DNA of 64,000 nucleotides from Pseudomonas sp. K2I15 (GCF_002204795.1 NZ_NIXO01000022.1:30002-94001); one strand, 5' to 3'; positions 40,049 through 53,630 are shown, counted from the stretch's first letter. Numbers and translations are program-made. Notes: generated by a model not told the origin, from the sequence alone.

Positions 40049-40064
40049 ACTGTGCTTGAATCAC

Positions 40065-41984
40065 TCAGGCATCCAGCTCGGCCCAGCGTTCAACCAGCAC
40101 TTCCAGTTCGCTGTTCAACTGCTCAAGGGATGCAATCACCTTGGCGGTTTCTGCAGCAGGACGCACGTAAAAACCCGCGTCAGCCATTTCAGCCTCAACA
40201 GCCGCGATCTGCTGTTCCTTGGCGTCGATATCGCCCGGCAGTGCTTCCAGCTCACGTTGCAGCTTGTAGCTGAGCTTCTTCTTGGCGGCAGGCGCTTCTT
40301 GTGCTGGCGCTGGAGCAGCAGCCACAGGGGCAACCACGGCCGAGGTCAGGTCAGCCTTGCCAGACTTGCTCTCGGTCACGCCCAGCAGGCGCGGCGAACC
40401 GCCTTGACGCAGCCAGTCCTGATAACCACCGACGTATTCGCGCACCTTGCCTTCACCTTCGAAGACCAGGGTGCTGGTGACCACGTTGTCGAGGAATGCC
40501 CGGTCGTGGCTGACCATCAGTACGGTGCCGTTGAAGGTCAGCAAGACCTCTTCCAGCAGCTCCAGCGTTTCAACGTCGAGGTCGTTGGTCGGTTCGTCTA
40601 GCACCAACAGGTTGGCTGGCTTGCTGAACAGTTTGGCCAGCAGCAGGCGCGCACGCTCACCACCCGACAAGGCTTTAACCGGCGTACGCGCACGCTGCGG
40701 GCTGAACAGGAAGTCGCCCAGGTAGCTCAGCACGTGGCGGCTCTGGCCGTCAATGTCGATAAAGTCGCGACCTTCGGCGACGTTGTCGATCACGGTTTTT
40801 TCCAGGTCCAACTGGTGGCGCAACTGGTCGAAGTAGGCCACGTCGATGCGCGTGCCCTCTTCCACTTTACCGCTGGTGGGTTGCAGGCCGTTGAGCATCA
40901 GCTTGAGCAAGGTGGTCTTGCCGGTACCGTTGGCGCCGAGCAGGCCGATACGGTCGCCGCGCTGCAGGACCATCGAGAAGTCCTTGATCAGGAACGGGCC
41001 GTCCGGGTGATGGAAGCTGACGTTCTCCAGCACCATCACCTGTTTGCCCGACTTGTCGGCGGTATCCAACTGAATGTTAGCCTTGCCGGTGCGTTCACGA
41101 CGCTCGCTGCGCTCGTTGCGCAGCGCTTTGAGGGCACGCACGCGGCCTTCGTTACGGGTGCGACGCGCCTTGATGCCCTGGCGGATCCAGACTTCTTCCT
41201 GGGCCAGTTTCTTGTCAAACAACGCGTTGGCCGTATCTTCAGCGGCCAGTGCGGCTTCTTTGTGCACCAGGAAGCTGGCGTAGTCGCCGTTCCAGTCGAT
41301 CAGGCCGCCGCGATCCAGTTCAAGGATGCGCGTGGCAAGGTTTTGCAGGAAGGCCCGGTCGTGCGTGATGAACAGCACGGCGCCCTGGAAATCCTTGAGG
41401 GCTTCTTCAAGCCAGGCGATTGCGCCGATGTCCAGGTGGTTGGTCGGTTCGTCGAGCATCAGCAGGTCCGGCTCGGAAACCAGAGCCTGCGCCAGCAGGA
41501 CGCGGCGACGCCAGCCGCCGGACAATTCGGCGAGGGTCTTGTCGGCCGGCAGTTGCAGGCGGCTCAGGGTGCTGTCGACCAGTTGCTGCAGACGCCAGCC
41601 GTCACGGGCTTCGAGGTCTTGCTGGACGTGCATCAGCTTGTTCAGGTCTTCTTCAGTGACGCAGTTCTGCGCCAGGTGATGGTATTCGGCGAGCAGTGCG
41701 CCCACGCCATCGAGGCCTTCGGCAACCACGTCGAACACTGTCCGTCCGTCGGCCACCGGCAATTCTTGCGGCAATTCGCCAATCTTGAGGCCCGGCGCGC
41801 GCCATACAGAGCCTTCGTCGGGCTTCTGATCGCCTTTTACCAGCTTCATCATGCTGGACTTGCCGGTGCCGTTGCGGCCGATGATGCACACCCGCTCACC
41901 ACGGGCGATCTGCCAGGACACCTTGTCCAACAACGGCATAGCGCCGAAAGCAAGGGACACATCGCTGAATTTGAGCAGGGTCAT
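40065..41984 (-). CDS. uup: ABC-F family ATPase, Uup type
   Basis: A 639-residue protein with two ABC domains and no TM. Domain 1 has GRNGTGKSSMMKL and LSGGWRRRVLLAQAL with LLMLDEPTNHLD; domain 2 has GANGTGKTTLLKL and LSGGERARLLLAKL with LLVLDEPTNDLD. The C-terminal coiled coil (KKLSYKLQRELEALPGDIDAKEQQI) is typical of Uup, which acts on ribosomes or DNA structures. ATG 41984 begins MTLLKFSDVSLAFG; the frame to 42167 is upstream DNA overlapping the slt promoter. Confidence 0.9.
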   Translation of the reverse strand: MTLLKFSDVSLAFGAMPLLDKVSWQIARGERVCIIGRNGTGKSSMMKLVKGDQKPDEGSVWRAPGLKIGELPQELPVADGRTVFDVVAEGLDGVGALLAEYHHLAQNCVTEEDLNKLMHVQQDLEARDGWRLQQLVDSTLSRLQLPADKTLAELSGGWRRRVLLAQALVSEPDLLMLDEPTNHLDIGAIAWLEEALKDFQGAVLFITHDRAFLQNLATRILELDRGGLIDWNGDYASFLVHKEAALAAEDTANALFDKKLAQEEVWIRQGIKARRTRNEGRVRALKALRNERSERRERTGKANIQLDTADKSGKQVMVLENVSFHHPDGPFLIKDFSMVLQRGDRIGLLGANGTGKTTLLKLMLNGLQPTSGKVEEGTRIDVAYFDQLRHQLDLEKTVIDNVAEGRDFIDIDGQSRHVLSYLGDFLFSPQRARTPVKALSGGERARLLLAKLFSKPANLLVLDEPTNDLDVETLELLEEVLLTFNGTVLMVSHDRAFLDNVVTSTLVFEGEGKVREYVGGYQDWLRQGGSPRLLGVTESKSGKADLTSAVVAPVAAAPAPAQEAPAAKKKLSYKLQRELEALPGDIDAKEQQIAAVEAEMADAGFYVRPAAETAKVIASLEQLNSELEVLVERWAELDA

Positions 41985-42196
41985 ACGCTTCTCCAAAAAC
42001 TGGGCGCGCATTCTACCTGACTTAGGGCTCGAGGCGGCCGGCATTTTCACCGCTGACATGTTCTGTTGGACATTTGAGATGAACTTGAACGAAGCGACCG
42101 GCAAAGCTTTCACCGGTTGCAGCCAAAAGGCTAAGCTAGGGGCAATCAGTGTCGGCGACGTCGGCACTAGTCCAGTTTCCTCTGCACGGACGTCTC

Positions 42197-44125
42197 ATGC
42201 GCAGTCGCCTTTTCAGCTTTTTATCTTGTCTGCTTCTTTCTGCCACCGCCGTTCAATCCGCCCAGGCCGTGGACCTCACCACCCAACGTCAATATTACGA
42301 TGAAGCCAAACGAGCCCTTGCCAAAGGCGACAGCGGCCCGTATTTCCAATACAGCCAAGCCTTGGCCGACTACCCGTTGACGCCCTACCTGGCCTACGAC
42401 GAACTGACCGCGCGCCTGAAAACCGCCAGCAACGAGGAAATCGAACAATTCCTCGCCAAGAACGGCGACCTGCCCCAGGCCAACTGGATGAAACTGCGTT
42501 GGTTGCGCTGGCTGGCCGACCGTGGCGACTGGCAAACCTTTGAAAAGTACTACGACGCAAAACTCAATTTCGTTGAACTGGACTGCCTCCATGGCCAATT
42601 CCAGCTGACCCACAACCTCAAGGCCGAAGGCTACAAAACCACCGAGAAGCTGTGGCTGACCGGTAAATCCCAGCCTGCCGCCTGTGATGCAACCTTTGGC
42701 CAGTGGGCCGCTGATGGCCAACTGACCGAACAGAAAATCTGGGACCGCGCCAAGCTCGCCGCCGAAGCCCGCAACTACCCGCTGGCCAACAGCCTGGTGA
42801 AAACCCTGCCGACCCTCGGCGCCCAAGGCCGCCTGATGGTAGACGTGGCACAGAAGCCCGACATGCTCGGCGACCCGTCGCGCTTCCTGCCGGCCAACGA
42901 GGCAATGTCTGACGCCGTCGGCCTGGGGCTTCGCCGCCTGGCACGCCAGGACCCGGACAAGGCCATGGCCCTGCTCGACGGTTATGCCAGCAGCATGCAC
43001 TTCTCTCGTGACGAAAAAGTGTCGATCGCCCGGGAAATCGGCCTGACCCTGGCACGCCGCTACGACCCGCGCGCCCTCGACGTGATGACCCAATACGACC
43101 CGGAGCTGCGCGACAACACCGTTTCCGAATGGCGCCTGCGCCTGCTGCTGCGCCTGGCCCGCTGGGAAGACGCCTACCAGTTGACCCGCAAGCTGCCGCA
43201 GGATTTGGCCACTACCAACCGCTGGCGCTACTGGCAGGCCCGCAGCCTGGAACTGGCAGAGCCGAAAAACCCGCAAGCCCTGGTGATGTACAAGGGCCTG
43301 GCCAAGGAGCGCGACTTCTACGGCTTTCTGGCGGCGGATCGCTCCCAGTCCCCGTACCAACTGAACAACAAGCCGCTGGTGATGAGCCAGGCGCTGATGA
43401 ACAAGGTGCGTAACACCCCGGGCGTGCGCCGCGCCCTGGAGTTCTATGCCCGTGGCCAGATCGTGGACGGCCGTCGTGAGTGGTACCACGTCAGCCGGCA
43501 CTTCAACCGCGACGAAATGGTCGCCCAGGCCAAGCTGGCCTACGACATGAAGTGGTACTTCCCGGCGATCCGTACCATCAGCCAGGCGCAGTACTGGGAC
43601 GACCTGGACATCCGTTTCCCGATGGCCCACCGCGACACCCTCGTGCGTGAAGCCAAGATCCGCGGCGTGCATTCGAGCTGGGTGTTTGCGATCACCCGCC
43701 AGGAAAGCGCCTTCATGGACGACGCCCGCTCGGGCGTCGGCGCCACCGGCCTGATGCAATTGATGCCCGGTACCGCCAAGGAAACCGCACGCAAGTTCAG
43801 CATCCCGCTGGCCTCGCAACAGCAGGTGCTCGACCCGGACAAGAATATCCAGCTCGGCGCGGCGTACCTGAGCCAGGTACACGCCCAGTTCAACGGCAAC
43901 CGCGTGCTCGCCACCGCCGCCTACAACGCCGGCCCAGGCCGTGTGCGCCAATGGCTGCGCGGCGCCGATCACCTGAGTTTCGACGTGTGGGTGGAAAGCA
44001 TCCCGTTCGACGAAACCCGCCAGTATGTACAGAATGTGCTGTCTTATTCGGTGATCTACGGGCAGAAGCTCAATGCACCACAGCCGCTGGTGGACTGGCA
44101 TGAGCGGTACTTTGATGATCAATAA
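42197..44125 (+). CDS. slt: Soluble lytic murein transglycosylase
   Basis: A 642-residue periplasmic Slt70-type enzyme with a signal peptide ending AVQSAQA. A long helical U-shaped domain is followed by the catalytic domain (about 470-640) with the catalytic glutamate in FAITRQESAFM, then GATGLMQLMPGTAKETA and AAYNAGPGRVRQWLRG. It cleaves peptidoglycan glycosidic bonds to anhydromuropeptides, the products later handled by NagZ. Confidence 0.95.
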   Translation: MRSRLFSFLSCLLLSATAVQSAQAVDLTTQRQYYDEAKRALAKGDSGPYFQYSQALADYPLTPYLAYDELTARLKTASNEEIEQFLAKNGDLPQANWMKLRWLRWLADRGDWQTFEKYYDAKLNFVELDCLHGQFQLTHNLKAEGYKTTEKLWLTGKSQPAACDATFGQWAADGQLTEQKIWDRAKLAAEARNYPLANSLVKTLPTLGAQGRLMVDVAQKPDMLGDPSRFLPANEAMSDAVGLGLRRLARQDPDKAMALLDGYASSMHFSRDEKVSIAREIGLTLARRYDPRALDVMTQYDPELRDNTVSEWRLRLLLRLARWEDAYQLTRKLPQDLATTNRWRYWQARSLELAEPKNPQALVMYKGLAKERDFYGFLAADRSQSPYQLNNKPLVMSQALMNKVRNTPGVRRALEFYARGQIVDGRREWYHVSRHFNRDEMVAQAKLAYDMKWYFPAIRTISQAQYWDDLDIRFPMAHRDTLVREAKIRGVHSSWVFAITRQESAFMDDARSGVGATGLMQLMPGTAKETARKFSIPLASQQQVLDPDKNIQLGAAYLSQVHAQFNGNRVLATAAYNAGPGRVRQWLRGADHLSFDVWVESIPFDETRQYVQNVLSYSVIYGQKLNAPQPLVDWHERYFDDQ

Positions 44126-44142
44126 GTAACGCAGCTCACAAC

Positions 44143-44170
44143 AAAATGCCCGCAGATGCGGGCATTTTTT
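44143..44170. terminator. Bidirectional terminator between slt and the ABC exporter gene
   Basis: AAAATGCCCGCAGATGCGGGCATTTTTT is a symmetrical eight-pair stem with A and T tracts. Confidence 0.9.
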
Positions 44171-44182
44171 ATGGGCGGTGAT

Positions 44183-45952
44183 TTAGTGCGCGTTCGATTC
44201 GCCATCACTGAACTGCAACGCCGCCAAACGCGCGTATAGCGGGTTGCTGGCGATCAGTTGCTGATGCGTACCCACGGCTACCAGCTTCCCTTGGTCCATC
44301 ACGGCAATCCGGTCCGCGTTCTTCACCGTGGCCAACCGGTGGGCAATCACCAGCGTGGTGCGCCCTTCCATCAACTGCGGCAATGCTTGCTGGATCAGGT
44401 GCTCGCTCTGGGCATCCAGCGCGCTGGTGGCTTCGTCCAGCAGCAGGATCGGTGCGTCCACCAACAACGCCCGGGCGATGGCCAGGCGTTGGCGCTGCCC
44501 GCCGGAGAGGCCCATGCCGCCGTCGCCCAGGTGGGTCTGGTAGCCGTCGGGCATTTGCAGGATGAAATCGTGGGCGTGGGCGATGCGCGCCGCCTCTTCG
44601 ACCTGGGCAAAGGTGGCCGACGGATTGCCGTAGCGAATATTCTCTTCGACGGTTCCGAAAAACAGCGCCGGGCTCTGGGACACCAGGGCGAAACAGCGGC
44701 GCAGGTCCAGCGGGTCGAGGTCGGTCAGCGGGTGACCTTCAAGCAGGATGCGGCCCTGCTGGGGATCGTAGAAGCGCAGCAACATGTCAAAGATGGTTGA
44801 TTTGCCCGCGCCGGACGGGCCGACCAGGGCCAGGGTCTCGCCGGCGTTGATCGTCAGGCTCAGGCCGTCGATAGCGTAGCTGTCCGGACGCGACGGATAG
44901 GAGAAACGCAGGTCCTGGATTTCCAGGCGGCCACTGACCCGCTCCGGCAACTTGATGACGTTTGCCTCGGGCGCCTTGATCTCATTGCTCGATTGCAACA
45001 ACTCACCAATGCGCTCCGCTGCACCGGCGGCGCGCTGCAGCTCGCCCAACACTTCACTCAACGTGCCGACCGCACTGCCGACGATCAGGCTGTAAAACAC
45101 GAACGCCGCCAGTTCACCGCCGGAAATACGCCCGCCAATCACATCCATGCCGCCCACCCAGAGCATCACGCCCACGGCGCCCAGCACCAGCATGATCACC
45201 AGGGTAATCAGCCACGAGCGCTGCAGGATACGCTTGCGGGCGGTGGTGAACGCCTCTTCAACCGTCACCGCAAAGCGCTGCTCGTCCTGCACCTGGTGGT
45301 TGTAGGCCTGCACGGTCTTGATCTGGCCGAGGGTCTCGGACACGTAGCTGCCCACATCGGCGATCCGGTCCTGGCTCAGGCGCGACAGGCTGCGCACCCG
45401 GCGGCCGAAGATCAAAATCGGCGCCAGTACCAACGGCAGCGCTATCACCACGATACTGGTGAGCTTGGGGTTGGTGACAAACAACAGCACGATCCCGCCG
45501 ATCACCATCAAGGCGTTGCGCAGGAACAGCGACAGAGAAGAGCCGATCACCGATTGCAGCAACGTGGTGTCGGTGGTCAGGCGCGACTGGATCTCCGAGC
45601 TGCGGTTGTTTTCATAGAACCCCGGGTGCAGGTAGATCAAGTGATTGAACACTTGCCGCCGAATGTCCGCCACCACGCGCTCGCCGATCCACGACACCAG
45701 GTAAAACCGCGCAAAGGTGCCCACCGCCAGGCCCATCACCAGGACCATGAACAAGCCGATGGACTGGTTGAGCAGGTGCGGTGACTGGGTCATGAAGCCC
45801 TGGTCCACCAGCAGGCGAATGCCCTGCCCCATGGACAAGGTGATGCCGGCGGTGACGATCAACGCAAGCAACGCCCCAAGGGCCTGCCAGCGGTAGGGAG
45901 CGACGAAGCGGCTGGCCAGGCGAATCGCGCGGCGTTGACGGGCTGAGAGCAT
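44183..45952 (-). CDS. ABC exporter (fused transmembrane and ATPase domains)
   Basis: A 589-residue half-transporter of the MsbA/lipid-exporter type. Six TMs in the first 320 residues precede an ATPase domain with ALVGPSGAGKSTIFDMLL, LSGGQRQRLAIARALL, ILLLDEATSALD and the switch histidine in VIAHRLATVKNADRI. The substrate is unknown; msbA proper is expected elsewhere. ATG 45952 is chosen, with an in-frame GTG at 45964 as the alternative; neither has a strong ribosome site. Confidence 0.88.
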   Translation of the reverse strand: MLSARQRRAIRLASRFVAPYRWQALGALLALIVTAGITLSMGQGIRLLVDQGFMTQSPHLLNQSIGLFMVLVMGLAVGTFARFYLVSWIGERVVADIRRQVFNHLIYLHPGFYENNRSSEIQSRLTTDTTLLQSVIGSSLSLFLRNALMVIGGIVLLFVTNPKLTSIVVIALPLVLAPILIFGRRVRSLSRLSQDRIADVGSYVSETLGQIKTVQAYNHQVQDEQRFAVTVEEAFTTARKRILQRSWLITLVIMLVLGAVGVMLWVGGMDVIGGRISGGELAAFVFYSLIVGSAVGTLSEVLGELQRAAGAAERIGELLQSSNEIKAPEANVIKLPERVSGRLEIQDLRFSYPSRPDSYAIDGLSLTINAGETLALVGPSGAGKSTIFDMLLRFYDPQQGRILLEGHPLTDLDPLDLRRCFALVSQSPALFFGTVEENIRYGNPSATFAQVEEAARIAHAHDFILQMPDGYQTHLGDGGMGLSGGQRQRLAIARALLVDAPILLLDEATSALDAQSEHLIQQALPQLMEGRTTLVIAHRLATVKNADRIAVMDQGKLVAVGTHQQLIASNPLYARLAALQFSDGESNAH

Positions 45953-46207
45953 GGAGGGTTTCACCTGAGGGTTGGAGACGGGAACCTACACAGCTACATG
46001 GGGGGAACTTGAGCGAATCACAATGAGTCAGGTTAATTATGCTTACCGAACCTGGCTCCTAGAGGCTATCGGTCTAAGCCCCGGCTGGAAATTTGTATCG
46101 GTTTCTGCTGGACTGGGCATTCGATCCGCCGACCGTGTATGGAGTTGTAACAACGCGGTCACGCGGGGGTTTTAGAGTAGGTACACAACCTGATGAGGAG
46201 ACGGGCC

Positions 46208-46381
46208 ATGTCCTTGCAAAACAGCAGCAACGCCAAGATTGAAGTGATCCGCCAACCGCAGCAGTTGCCTTGCTCGTACATCGACGCTCAAGGCCGCGAA
46301 GTGCAAATCACCGAAGAGATGATCCAGAGCGCATGCGCCGAACTGGAGCAGAAATTGGTCAAGCCTGCCAAGCAAGGCTGA
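46208..46381 (+). CDS. PA1571-family small protein
   Basis: A 57-residue soluble protein, MSLQNSSNAKIEVIRQPQQL then YIDAQGREVQITEEMIQSACAELEQ. GAGGAG lies before the ATG and a terminator follows. It resembles the small PA1571/PA1753 family of pseudomonads; function unknown. About 250 bases upstream, between it and the exporter gene, are without a gene. Confidence 0.8.
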   Translation: MSLQNSSNAKIEVIRQPQQLPCSYIDAQGREVQITEEMIQSACAELEQKLVKPAKQG

Positions 46382-46398
46382 TTCGCCCAAGCTCGTTT

Positions 46399-46426
46399 AA
46401 ACCCGGCCTAGATGGCCGGGTTTTTT
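46399..46426 (+). terminator. Rho-independent terminator of the small PA1571-type gene
   Basis: ACCCGGCC...GGCCGGGT followed by six T; also suitable for convergent pdxB. Confidence 0.88.
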
Positions 46427-46432
46427 ATGGGT

Positions 46433-47575
46433 TCAGATTGCCTGAGCGCCCAACGCCGACACTATGTTCGACAAGGCGGCAGACTCGCCGCTGACCCGTA
46501 CTTTCAAGCCATCGATCTCACGCCGCGCCGGGTAGTGCTTGCGCAATTGGTCAAACGCCTTGCGCTGTTCGTCCACTGTGCCTACCAGGCTGCGGCGGAA
46601 ATCCGCGTCATCACGGCGCGGGTCATACACGCCACGGCACAGGGCCGCCAGCGCCCAGGCCGGGTCGGTATTGGCGTTGAGGCTGACCTCGGCCAACCAC
46701 GGCTCAGGCAGCAAGTCGCTGAGTTGAATCGTTGGCGCCTGGCCAAGGTGCTGACAAAGCGCCTGATAGATCTGCGCCGTGCCGCGCTGCCTGCCGTCCA
46801 GGCTGTAGCCGGCGATGTGCGGGGTAGCGAGCACACACAAGTCGGCCAGGTCGACGTCCACCTGGGGCTCGCCTTCCCACACATCCAGCACCGCTTGCAG
46901 GTCTTCGCGTTGCAGCAGCACGTCCTTGAGGGCGGCGTTGTCCACCACCGGGCCACGGCTGGCGTTAATCAGCCAGGCGCCGGGCTTGAGCTGGTTGAGG
47001 CGCTCGCGGTCGAACAGGTGCCAGGTTGAACCGTTGCCGGATTTGTTCAGCGGCGTGTGCAGGCTGATCACATCGCACTGCTCGACGATTTGTTGCAGGC
47101 TGACGTAATCACCGTCCTCGGCGATCTGCCGGGGCGGGTCGCACACCAGCACATTCCAGCCCAAAGCCTTGAGCACCTTGACCAGACGCCCGCCGACTTC
47201 ACCGGCGCCCACCACGCCGTAGGTGCGCTGAGTAAGGTCGGCGCCTTCGATCTCGGCCAGGGTCAGCAGGCTGCCCAGCACATAGTCGACCACGCCACGG
47301 GCGTTGCAACCGGGGGCGCTGGACCACTGGATGCCGGCGCGCTGAAAGTAATCGAGGTCGAGGTGGTCGGTGCCGATGGTGCAGGTGCCGACAAACCGAA
47401 CCTGTGTGCCTTCGAGCAAGGCCCGGTTGACGTTGGTCACCGAACGCACCAGCAGCACATCGGCCTGCTCAATGGTCGCGCGGTCGATGGACCGTCCCGG
47501 AACCCGGCGAATCTCGCCAAATCCTTCGAAGAATGCATCGAGCAGCGGGATATTTTCGTCGGCAACAATCAGCAT
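46433..47575 (-). CDS. pdxB: Erythronate-4-phosphate dehydrogenase
   Basis: A 380-residue D-2-hydroxyacid dehydrogenase of the pyridoxal phosphate (DXP-dependent) pathway. The NAD site is [21 protein letters not shown], and catalytic residues lie in [15 protein letters not shown] and [16 protein letters not shown]. The C-terminal dimerisation extension (about 280-380) is specific to PdxB and separates it from other hydroxyacid dehydrogenases. Confidence 0.96.
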   Translation of the reverse strand: MLIVADENIPLLDAFFEGFGEIRRVPGRSIDRATIEQADVLLVRSVTNVNRALLEGTQVRFVGTCTIGTDHLDLDYFQRAGIQWSSAPGCNARGVVDYVLGSLLTLAEIEGADLTQRTYGVVGAGEVGGRLVKVLKALGWNVLVCDPPRQIAEDGDYVSLQQIVEQCDVISLHTPLNKSGNGSTWHLFDRERLNQLKPGAWLINASRGPVVDNAALKDVLLQREDLQAVLDVWEGEPQVDVDLADLCVLATPHIAGYSLDGRQRGTAQIYQALCQHLGQAPTIQLSDLLPEPWLAEVSLNANTDPAWALAALCRGVYDPRRDDADFRRSLVGTVDEQRKAFDQLRKHYPARREIDGLKVRVSGESAALSNIVSALGAQAI

Positions 47576-47650
47576 GGCAGGCTCCTTTCGCGGATCAGCA
47601 GTGTACAGGGATCGGGATTGGAATGAGATTTGCCAAACACCATAGATTCA

Positions 47651-47742
47651 ATGTGGGAGCTGGGCTTGCCCGCGATGGCGTTGTGTCAGGCGACATATTT
47701 CTTGCCTGGCAAGCCGCCATCGCGGGCAAGCCCGGCTCCCAC
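47651..47742. repeat. REPIN variant (GGGAGCTGGGC type)
   Basis: Inverted arms TGTGGGAGCTGGGCTTGCCC and GGGCAAGCCCGGCTCCCACA use the TGCCCGCGATGG core, a variant of the main REP. They lie between the divergent pdxB and norM genes. Confidence 0.8.
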
Positions 47743-47847
47743 AGGGGCCTGCGTCGATTACAAATGACTAACATAGGTTTTTTCCTGACCAACACGTCAG
47801 GGCGTAGAATGCGCCGTCCTGCGCTCCCCCTTATCGGACATCTGTAC

Positions 47848-49236
47848 GTGAACACTGTCACAGCCACCACCGCCCTCTCCCGCCCCGCTCGCGTCAGCCT
47901 TGAAGTGCGCAACCTGCTGGTCCTGGCCCTGCCGATCATGATCGGGCAACTGGCGACCACGGCCATGGGCTTTGTCGATGCGGTGATGGCCGGGCGTGTC
48001 AGTGCCCGGGACCTGGCGGCGGTCGCTTTGGGCAACTCCATCTGGATCCCGGTGTACCTGCTGATGACCGGCACCCTGCTGGCCACCACGCCAAAGGTCG
48101 CCCAGCGCTTTGGCGCCGGTACCCACGGCGAAATCGGCCCGCTGGTGCGCCAGTCAATGTGGCTGGCGCTGGTGGTGGGGATTACCGCGCTGCTGTTATT
48201 GATCAGCGCCGAACCGATCCTGCATTTGATGAAGGTCGATCCCGAACTGATCAAACCGTGCATGGGCTACCTGCACGGCATCGCCTCGGGCATGCCGGCG
48301 ATTGCGCTGTATTACGTGCTGCGTTGCTTCAGTGACGGCCTGGGCCGCACGCGGCCGAGCATGGTCATGGGCCTGTGCGGGCTGGCGCTGAATATTCCGC
48401 TGAACTATGTGTTTATCTACGGCCACTTCGGCGTGCCGGCCATGGGCGGTATTGGTTGTGGCTGGGCCACGGCGATCGTGATGTGGGTGATGATGCTCGG
48501 CCTGGCCGCCTGGACCCGCTGGGCGCCGGTGTATCAGAGCAGCGAGCTGTTCAAGCGCTTTGACTGGCCGCAATGGTCGGTGATCAAGCGCGTATTGAGC
48601 ATTGGCCTGCCGATCGGGATCGCGGTGTTTGCCGAGTCGAGCATCTTCGCGGTGATCGCGCTGCTGATCGGCAGCCTCGGCGCCACAGTGGTGGCCGGAC
48701 ACCAGATCGCGCTGAACTTCAGCTCGCTGGTGTTCATGATTCCCTACTCCCTGAGCATGGCGGTCACCGTGCGCGTGGGCCAGGCCCTGGGCCGCGGCGA
48801 ACCCCGCGAAGCGCGCTTCGCTGCGGGCGTGGGGATGGGCACGGCGCTGTTTTACGCGTGCCTGTCCTGCAGCCTGATGCTGCTGTTTCGCGAACAGATC
48901 GCCACCATTTACACCTCCGACCCACTGGCGATCCAAGTGGCGGCGATGCTGATTGTGTTTGCGGCGCTGTTTCAGTTCTCGGACGCGATCCAGGTCACGG
49001 CCGCCGGTGCGTTGCGCGGTTATCAGGACACGCGGGTGACCATGGTGCTGACGCTGTTTGCATATTGGGGGGTGGGTTTGCCGGTGGGCTACGCGCTGGG
49101 GCTGACCGACTGGCTGGGCCAGGCCCGCGGCCCGAGCGGCTTGTGGCAGGGGCTGATCGTTGGCCTGAGCTGTGCGGCGGCGATGCTGGTGATCCGCCTG
49201 GTGCGCAGTGCACGCAAGCGGATTCGCCGGGGTTAA
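47848..49236 (+). CDS. norM: MATE-family multidrug efflux protein
   Basis: A 462-residue inner-membrane exporter with 12 TMs. It carries the MATE pattern [39 protein letters not shown] and a matching second half with [35 protein letters not shown]. The NorM branch exports cationic drugs with Na+ or H+. The start is GTG at 47848; the frame goes to 47533 across a REP and is not coding there. The stop overlaps the convergent tusA stop. Confidence 0.92.
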   Translation: MNTVTATTALSRPARVSLEVRNLLVLALPIMIGQLATTAMGFVDAVMAGRVSARDLAAVALGNSIWIPVYLLMTGTLLATTPKVAQRFGAGTHGEIGPLVRQSMWLALVVGITALLLLISAEPILHLMKVDPELIKPCMGYLHGIASGMPAIALYYVLRCFSDGLGRTRPSMVMGLCGLALNIPLNYVFIYGHFGVPAMGGIGCGWATAIVMWVMMLGLAAWTRWAPVYQSSELFKRFDWPQWSVIKRVLSIGLPIGIAVFAESSIFAVIALLIGSLGATVVAGHQIALNFSSLVFMIPYSLSMAVTVRVGQALGRGEPREARFAAGVGMGTALFYACLSCSLMLLFREQIATIYTSDPLAIQVAAMLIVFAALFQFSDAIQVTAAGALRGYQDTRVTMVLTLFAYWGVGLPVGYALGLTDWLGQARGPSGLWQGLIVGLSCAAAMLVIRLVRSARKRIRRG

Positions 49237-49484
49237 GCGGACTTCTTGCGGATCCAGTACAGGTAAGTGCCGGCCTGTTCCTGCTGGTCGACCAGTTCAT
49301 GGTCCAGAAACACGCAGAACTTGGGGATATCGCGACGGGTCGACGGATCGGTCGCGATCACCTTGAGCAAGCCACCGGGCGCCAGGTCACGGATGTGCTG
49401 GTGCAGCATCATCACCGGTTCCGGGCAGTTGAGGCCGGTGGCGTCGAGGGTGCCATCGACCGGGGTGTCAAAAATGTCGCTCAT
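49233..49484 (-). CDS. tusA: Sulfurtransferase TusA
   Basis: An 83-residue sulfur carrier. The active cysteine is in [19 protein letters not shown], and the body [24 protein letters not shown] is typical. TusA relays sulfur to 2-thiouridine synthesis in tRNA. Two consecutive ATGs exist; the second (49484) has better spacing to GGAG. It overlaps the end of norM. Confidence 0.95.
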   Translation of the reverse strand: MSDIFDTPVDGTLDATGLNCPEPVMMLHQHIRDLAPGGLLKVIATDPSTRRDIPKFCVFLDHELVDQQEQAGTYLYWIRKKSA

Positions 49485-49511
49485 CATTCACTCCTGATAC
49501 AAGCCGCCAGT

Positions 49512-50585
49512 TTACCGGGCCTTTGGCTTCTTAACATCCAACCGGCGCAAATGGCAGGTCACTTCTTCACGGTCGTGGTACAGCTGCTTGCAGCCGATCT
49601 CCACCCGAATGCCCCGCTCCTTGAAGCCTTCCGCAATGCGTTCGAGCAAGCGTTTTACTTCGGCATAACGCTGCTTCATCGGCAGTTTCAGGTTGACCAC
49701 CGCCTCGCGGCAATGTCCCTCGCCAATCCAGGTTTCCAGCAGGGCCGCGTTACGCGCAGGTTTCTCGACGATGTCGCACACCATCCAGTCCACTGGCTGC
49801 TTGGGCGTGTAGATGAAGCCGTCGGCCATCAAATGCTGCACCAGGCCGGTGTCCATCAGGCTTTCGGCCATCGGGCCGTTGTCGATGGCGGTCACCAGCA
49901 TGCCACGGTTGACCAGTTGCCAGGTCCAGCCGCCAGGCGCTGCGCCGAGGTCGACGCCGGTCATGTCGCTGTGCAGGCGATCGTCCCACTGATCCCGGGG
50001 GATAAAGTGGTGCCAGGCTTCTTCCAGCTTCAAGGTCGAGCGGCTTGGCGCGTCCCGCGGGAATTTCAGGCGGGGAATGCCCATCGGCCACATCGCCGAG
50101 TTGTTCGACTCGGCCAGGCCCATGAACACTTCGCGCCCACTCTTGAAGGTCAGCAACAGACGCGGCTTGCTGGCGTCTTCCACCAGCTTGCCGGCGGCCA
50201 TCAGCGCCTTGCGCAGGTGCACTTCGAACTTCTTGCAGAAGTTCGACAGTTCCTTGCCGTCGTTGGTGTCGACCATTTCCAGCCACAGGCTGCCGCACAC
50301 CGGGAAATCCCGCAGGTGCGCCAGGATCACGCTGATACGGTCGGTTTCCGGCAAGTCGATGAACACCCCGCGCGCCCACTGCCTTGGGAAGATCAGCTCG
50401 GCAAAGCGTTGGCCGCGCATCAGGCGCTGGGCGCCATCTTCTTCGGTGCACACAAATTCGGCAAAGGCGCTGCCGGTCTTGGCCTTGGCATAGCCCGAAA
50501 CGTTCAGGCGAGCGGCGTGTTCCGCAATCTCGGAACAGACTTCGCCTTCAAAACCCGGGCGGCAGTGCATAAAAAGGGTGTTCAT
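49512..50585 (-). CDS. rlmM: 23S rRNA 2'-O-ribose methyltransferase RlmM (C2498)
   Basis: A 357-residue enzyme: an N-terminal THUMP-like region (MNTLFMHCRPGFEGEVCSEI) and a Rossmann methyltransferase domain with DLGAAPGGWTWQL as the SAM motif and VDWMVCDIVEKPAR. It methylates C2498 of 23S rRNA. ATG 50585 follows AGGAGAGTTG; the TTG directly before it is not the likely start. It lies 27 bases upstream of tusA on the same strand. Confidence 0.95.
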   Translation of the reverse strand: MNTLFMHCRPGFEGEVCSEIAEHAARLNVSGYAKAKTGSAFAEFVCTEEDGAQRLMRGQRFAELIFPRQWARGVFIDLPETDRISVILAHLRDFPVCGSLWLEMVDTNDGKELSNFCKKFEVHLRKALMAAGKLVEDASKPRLLLTFKSGREVFMGLAESNNSAMWPMGIPRLKFPRDAPSRSTLKLEEAWHHFIPRDQWDDRLHSDMTGVDLGAAPGGWTWQLVNRGMLVTAIDNGPMAESLMDTGLVQHLMADGFIYTPKQPVDWMVCDIVEKPARNAALLETWIGEGHCREAVVNLKLPMKQRYAEVKRLLERIAEGFKERGIRVEIGCKQLYHDREEVTCHLRRLDVKKPKAR

Positions 50586-50776
50586 CAACTCTCCTGGATC
50601 ACGGGCTTGCTATAGCGCAATGCCTGTCATGAAAACGCGCGCATGATAGCCGAGTTCGGAACCTTGGACTTGTCCATAGAGTCCAGTAATTAGCCAGCTA
50701 CTTAAAACAGGGCTAATTTAAGAGCTCTGTTCGTCCCGTCAGGTCCGTAGCCGTGCGGACCATAAGGAGTCATGTA

Positions 50777-53518
<2,742 letters not shown>

Positions 53519-53534
53519 CTAACACGCGCTATAC

Positions 53535-53563
53535 AAAACACCGCCTTACATAGGCGGTGTTTT
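53535..53563 (+). terminator. Rho-independent terminator of acnA
   Basis: AAAACACCGCCT...AGGCGGTGTTTT, followed by CATTTTT, 16 bases after the acnA stop. Confidence 0.88.
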
Positions 53564-53630
53564 CATTTTTACCGTGGGTGACGGTCGTTATACTGCCGGC
53601 CTCAGATTTTGATAGTCACAAGGATTCCCC

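Noticed and set aside
45972..46175. A 67-codon plus-strand frame before the small PA1571-type gene
   Set aside because: No ribosome site and no recognisable protein features; it is probably leader or promoter DNA.
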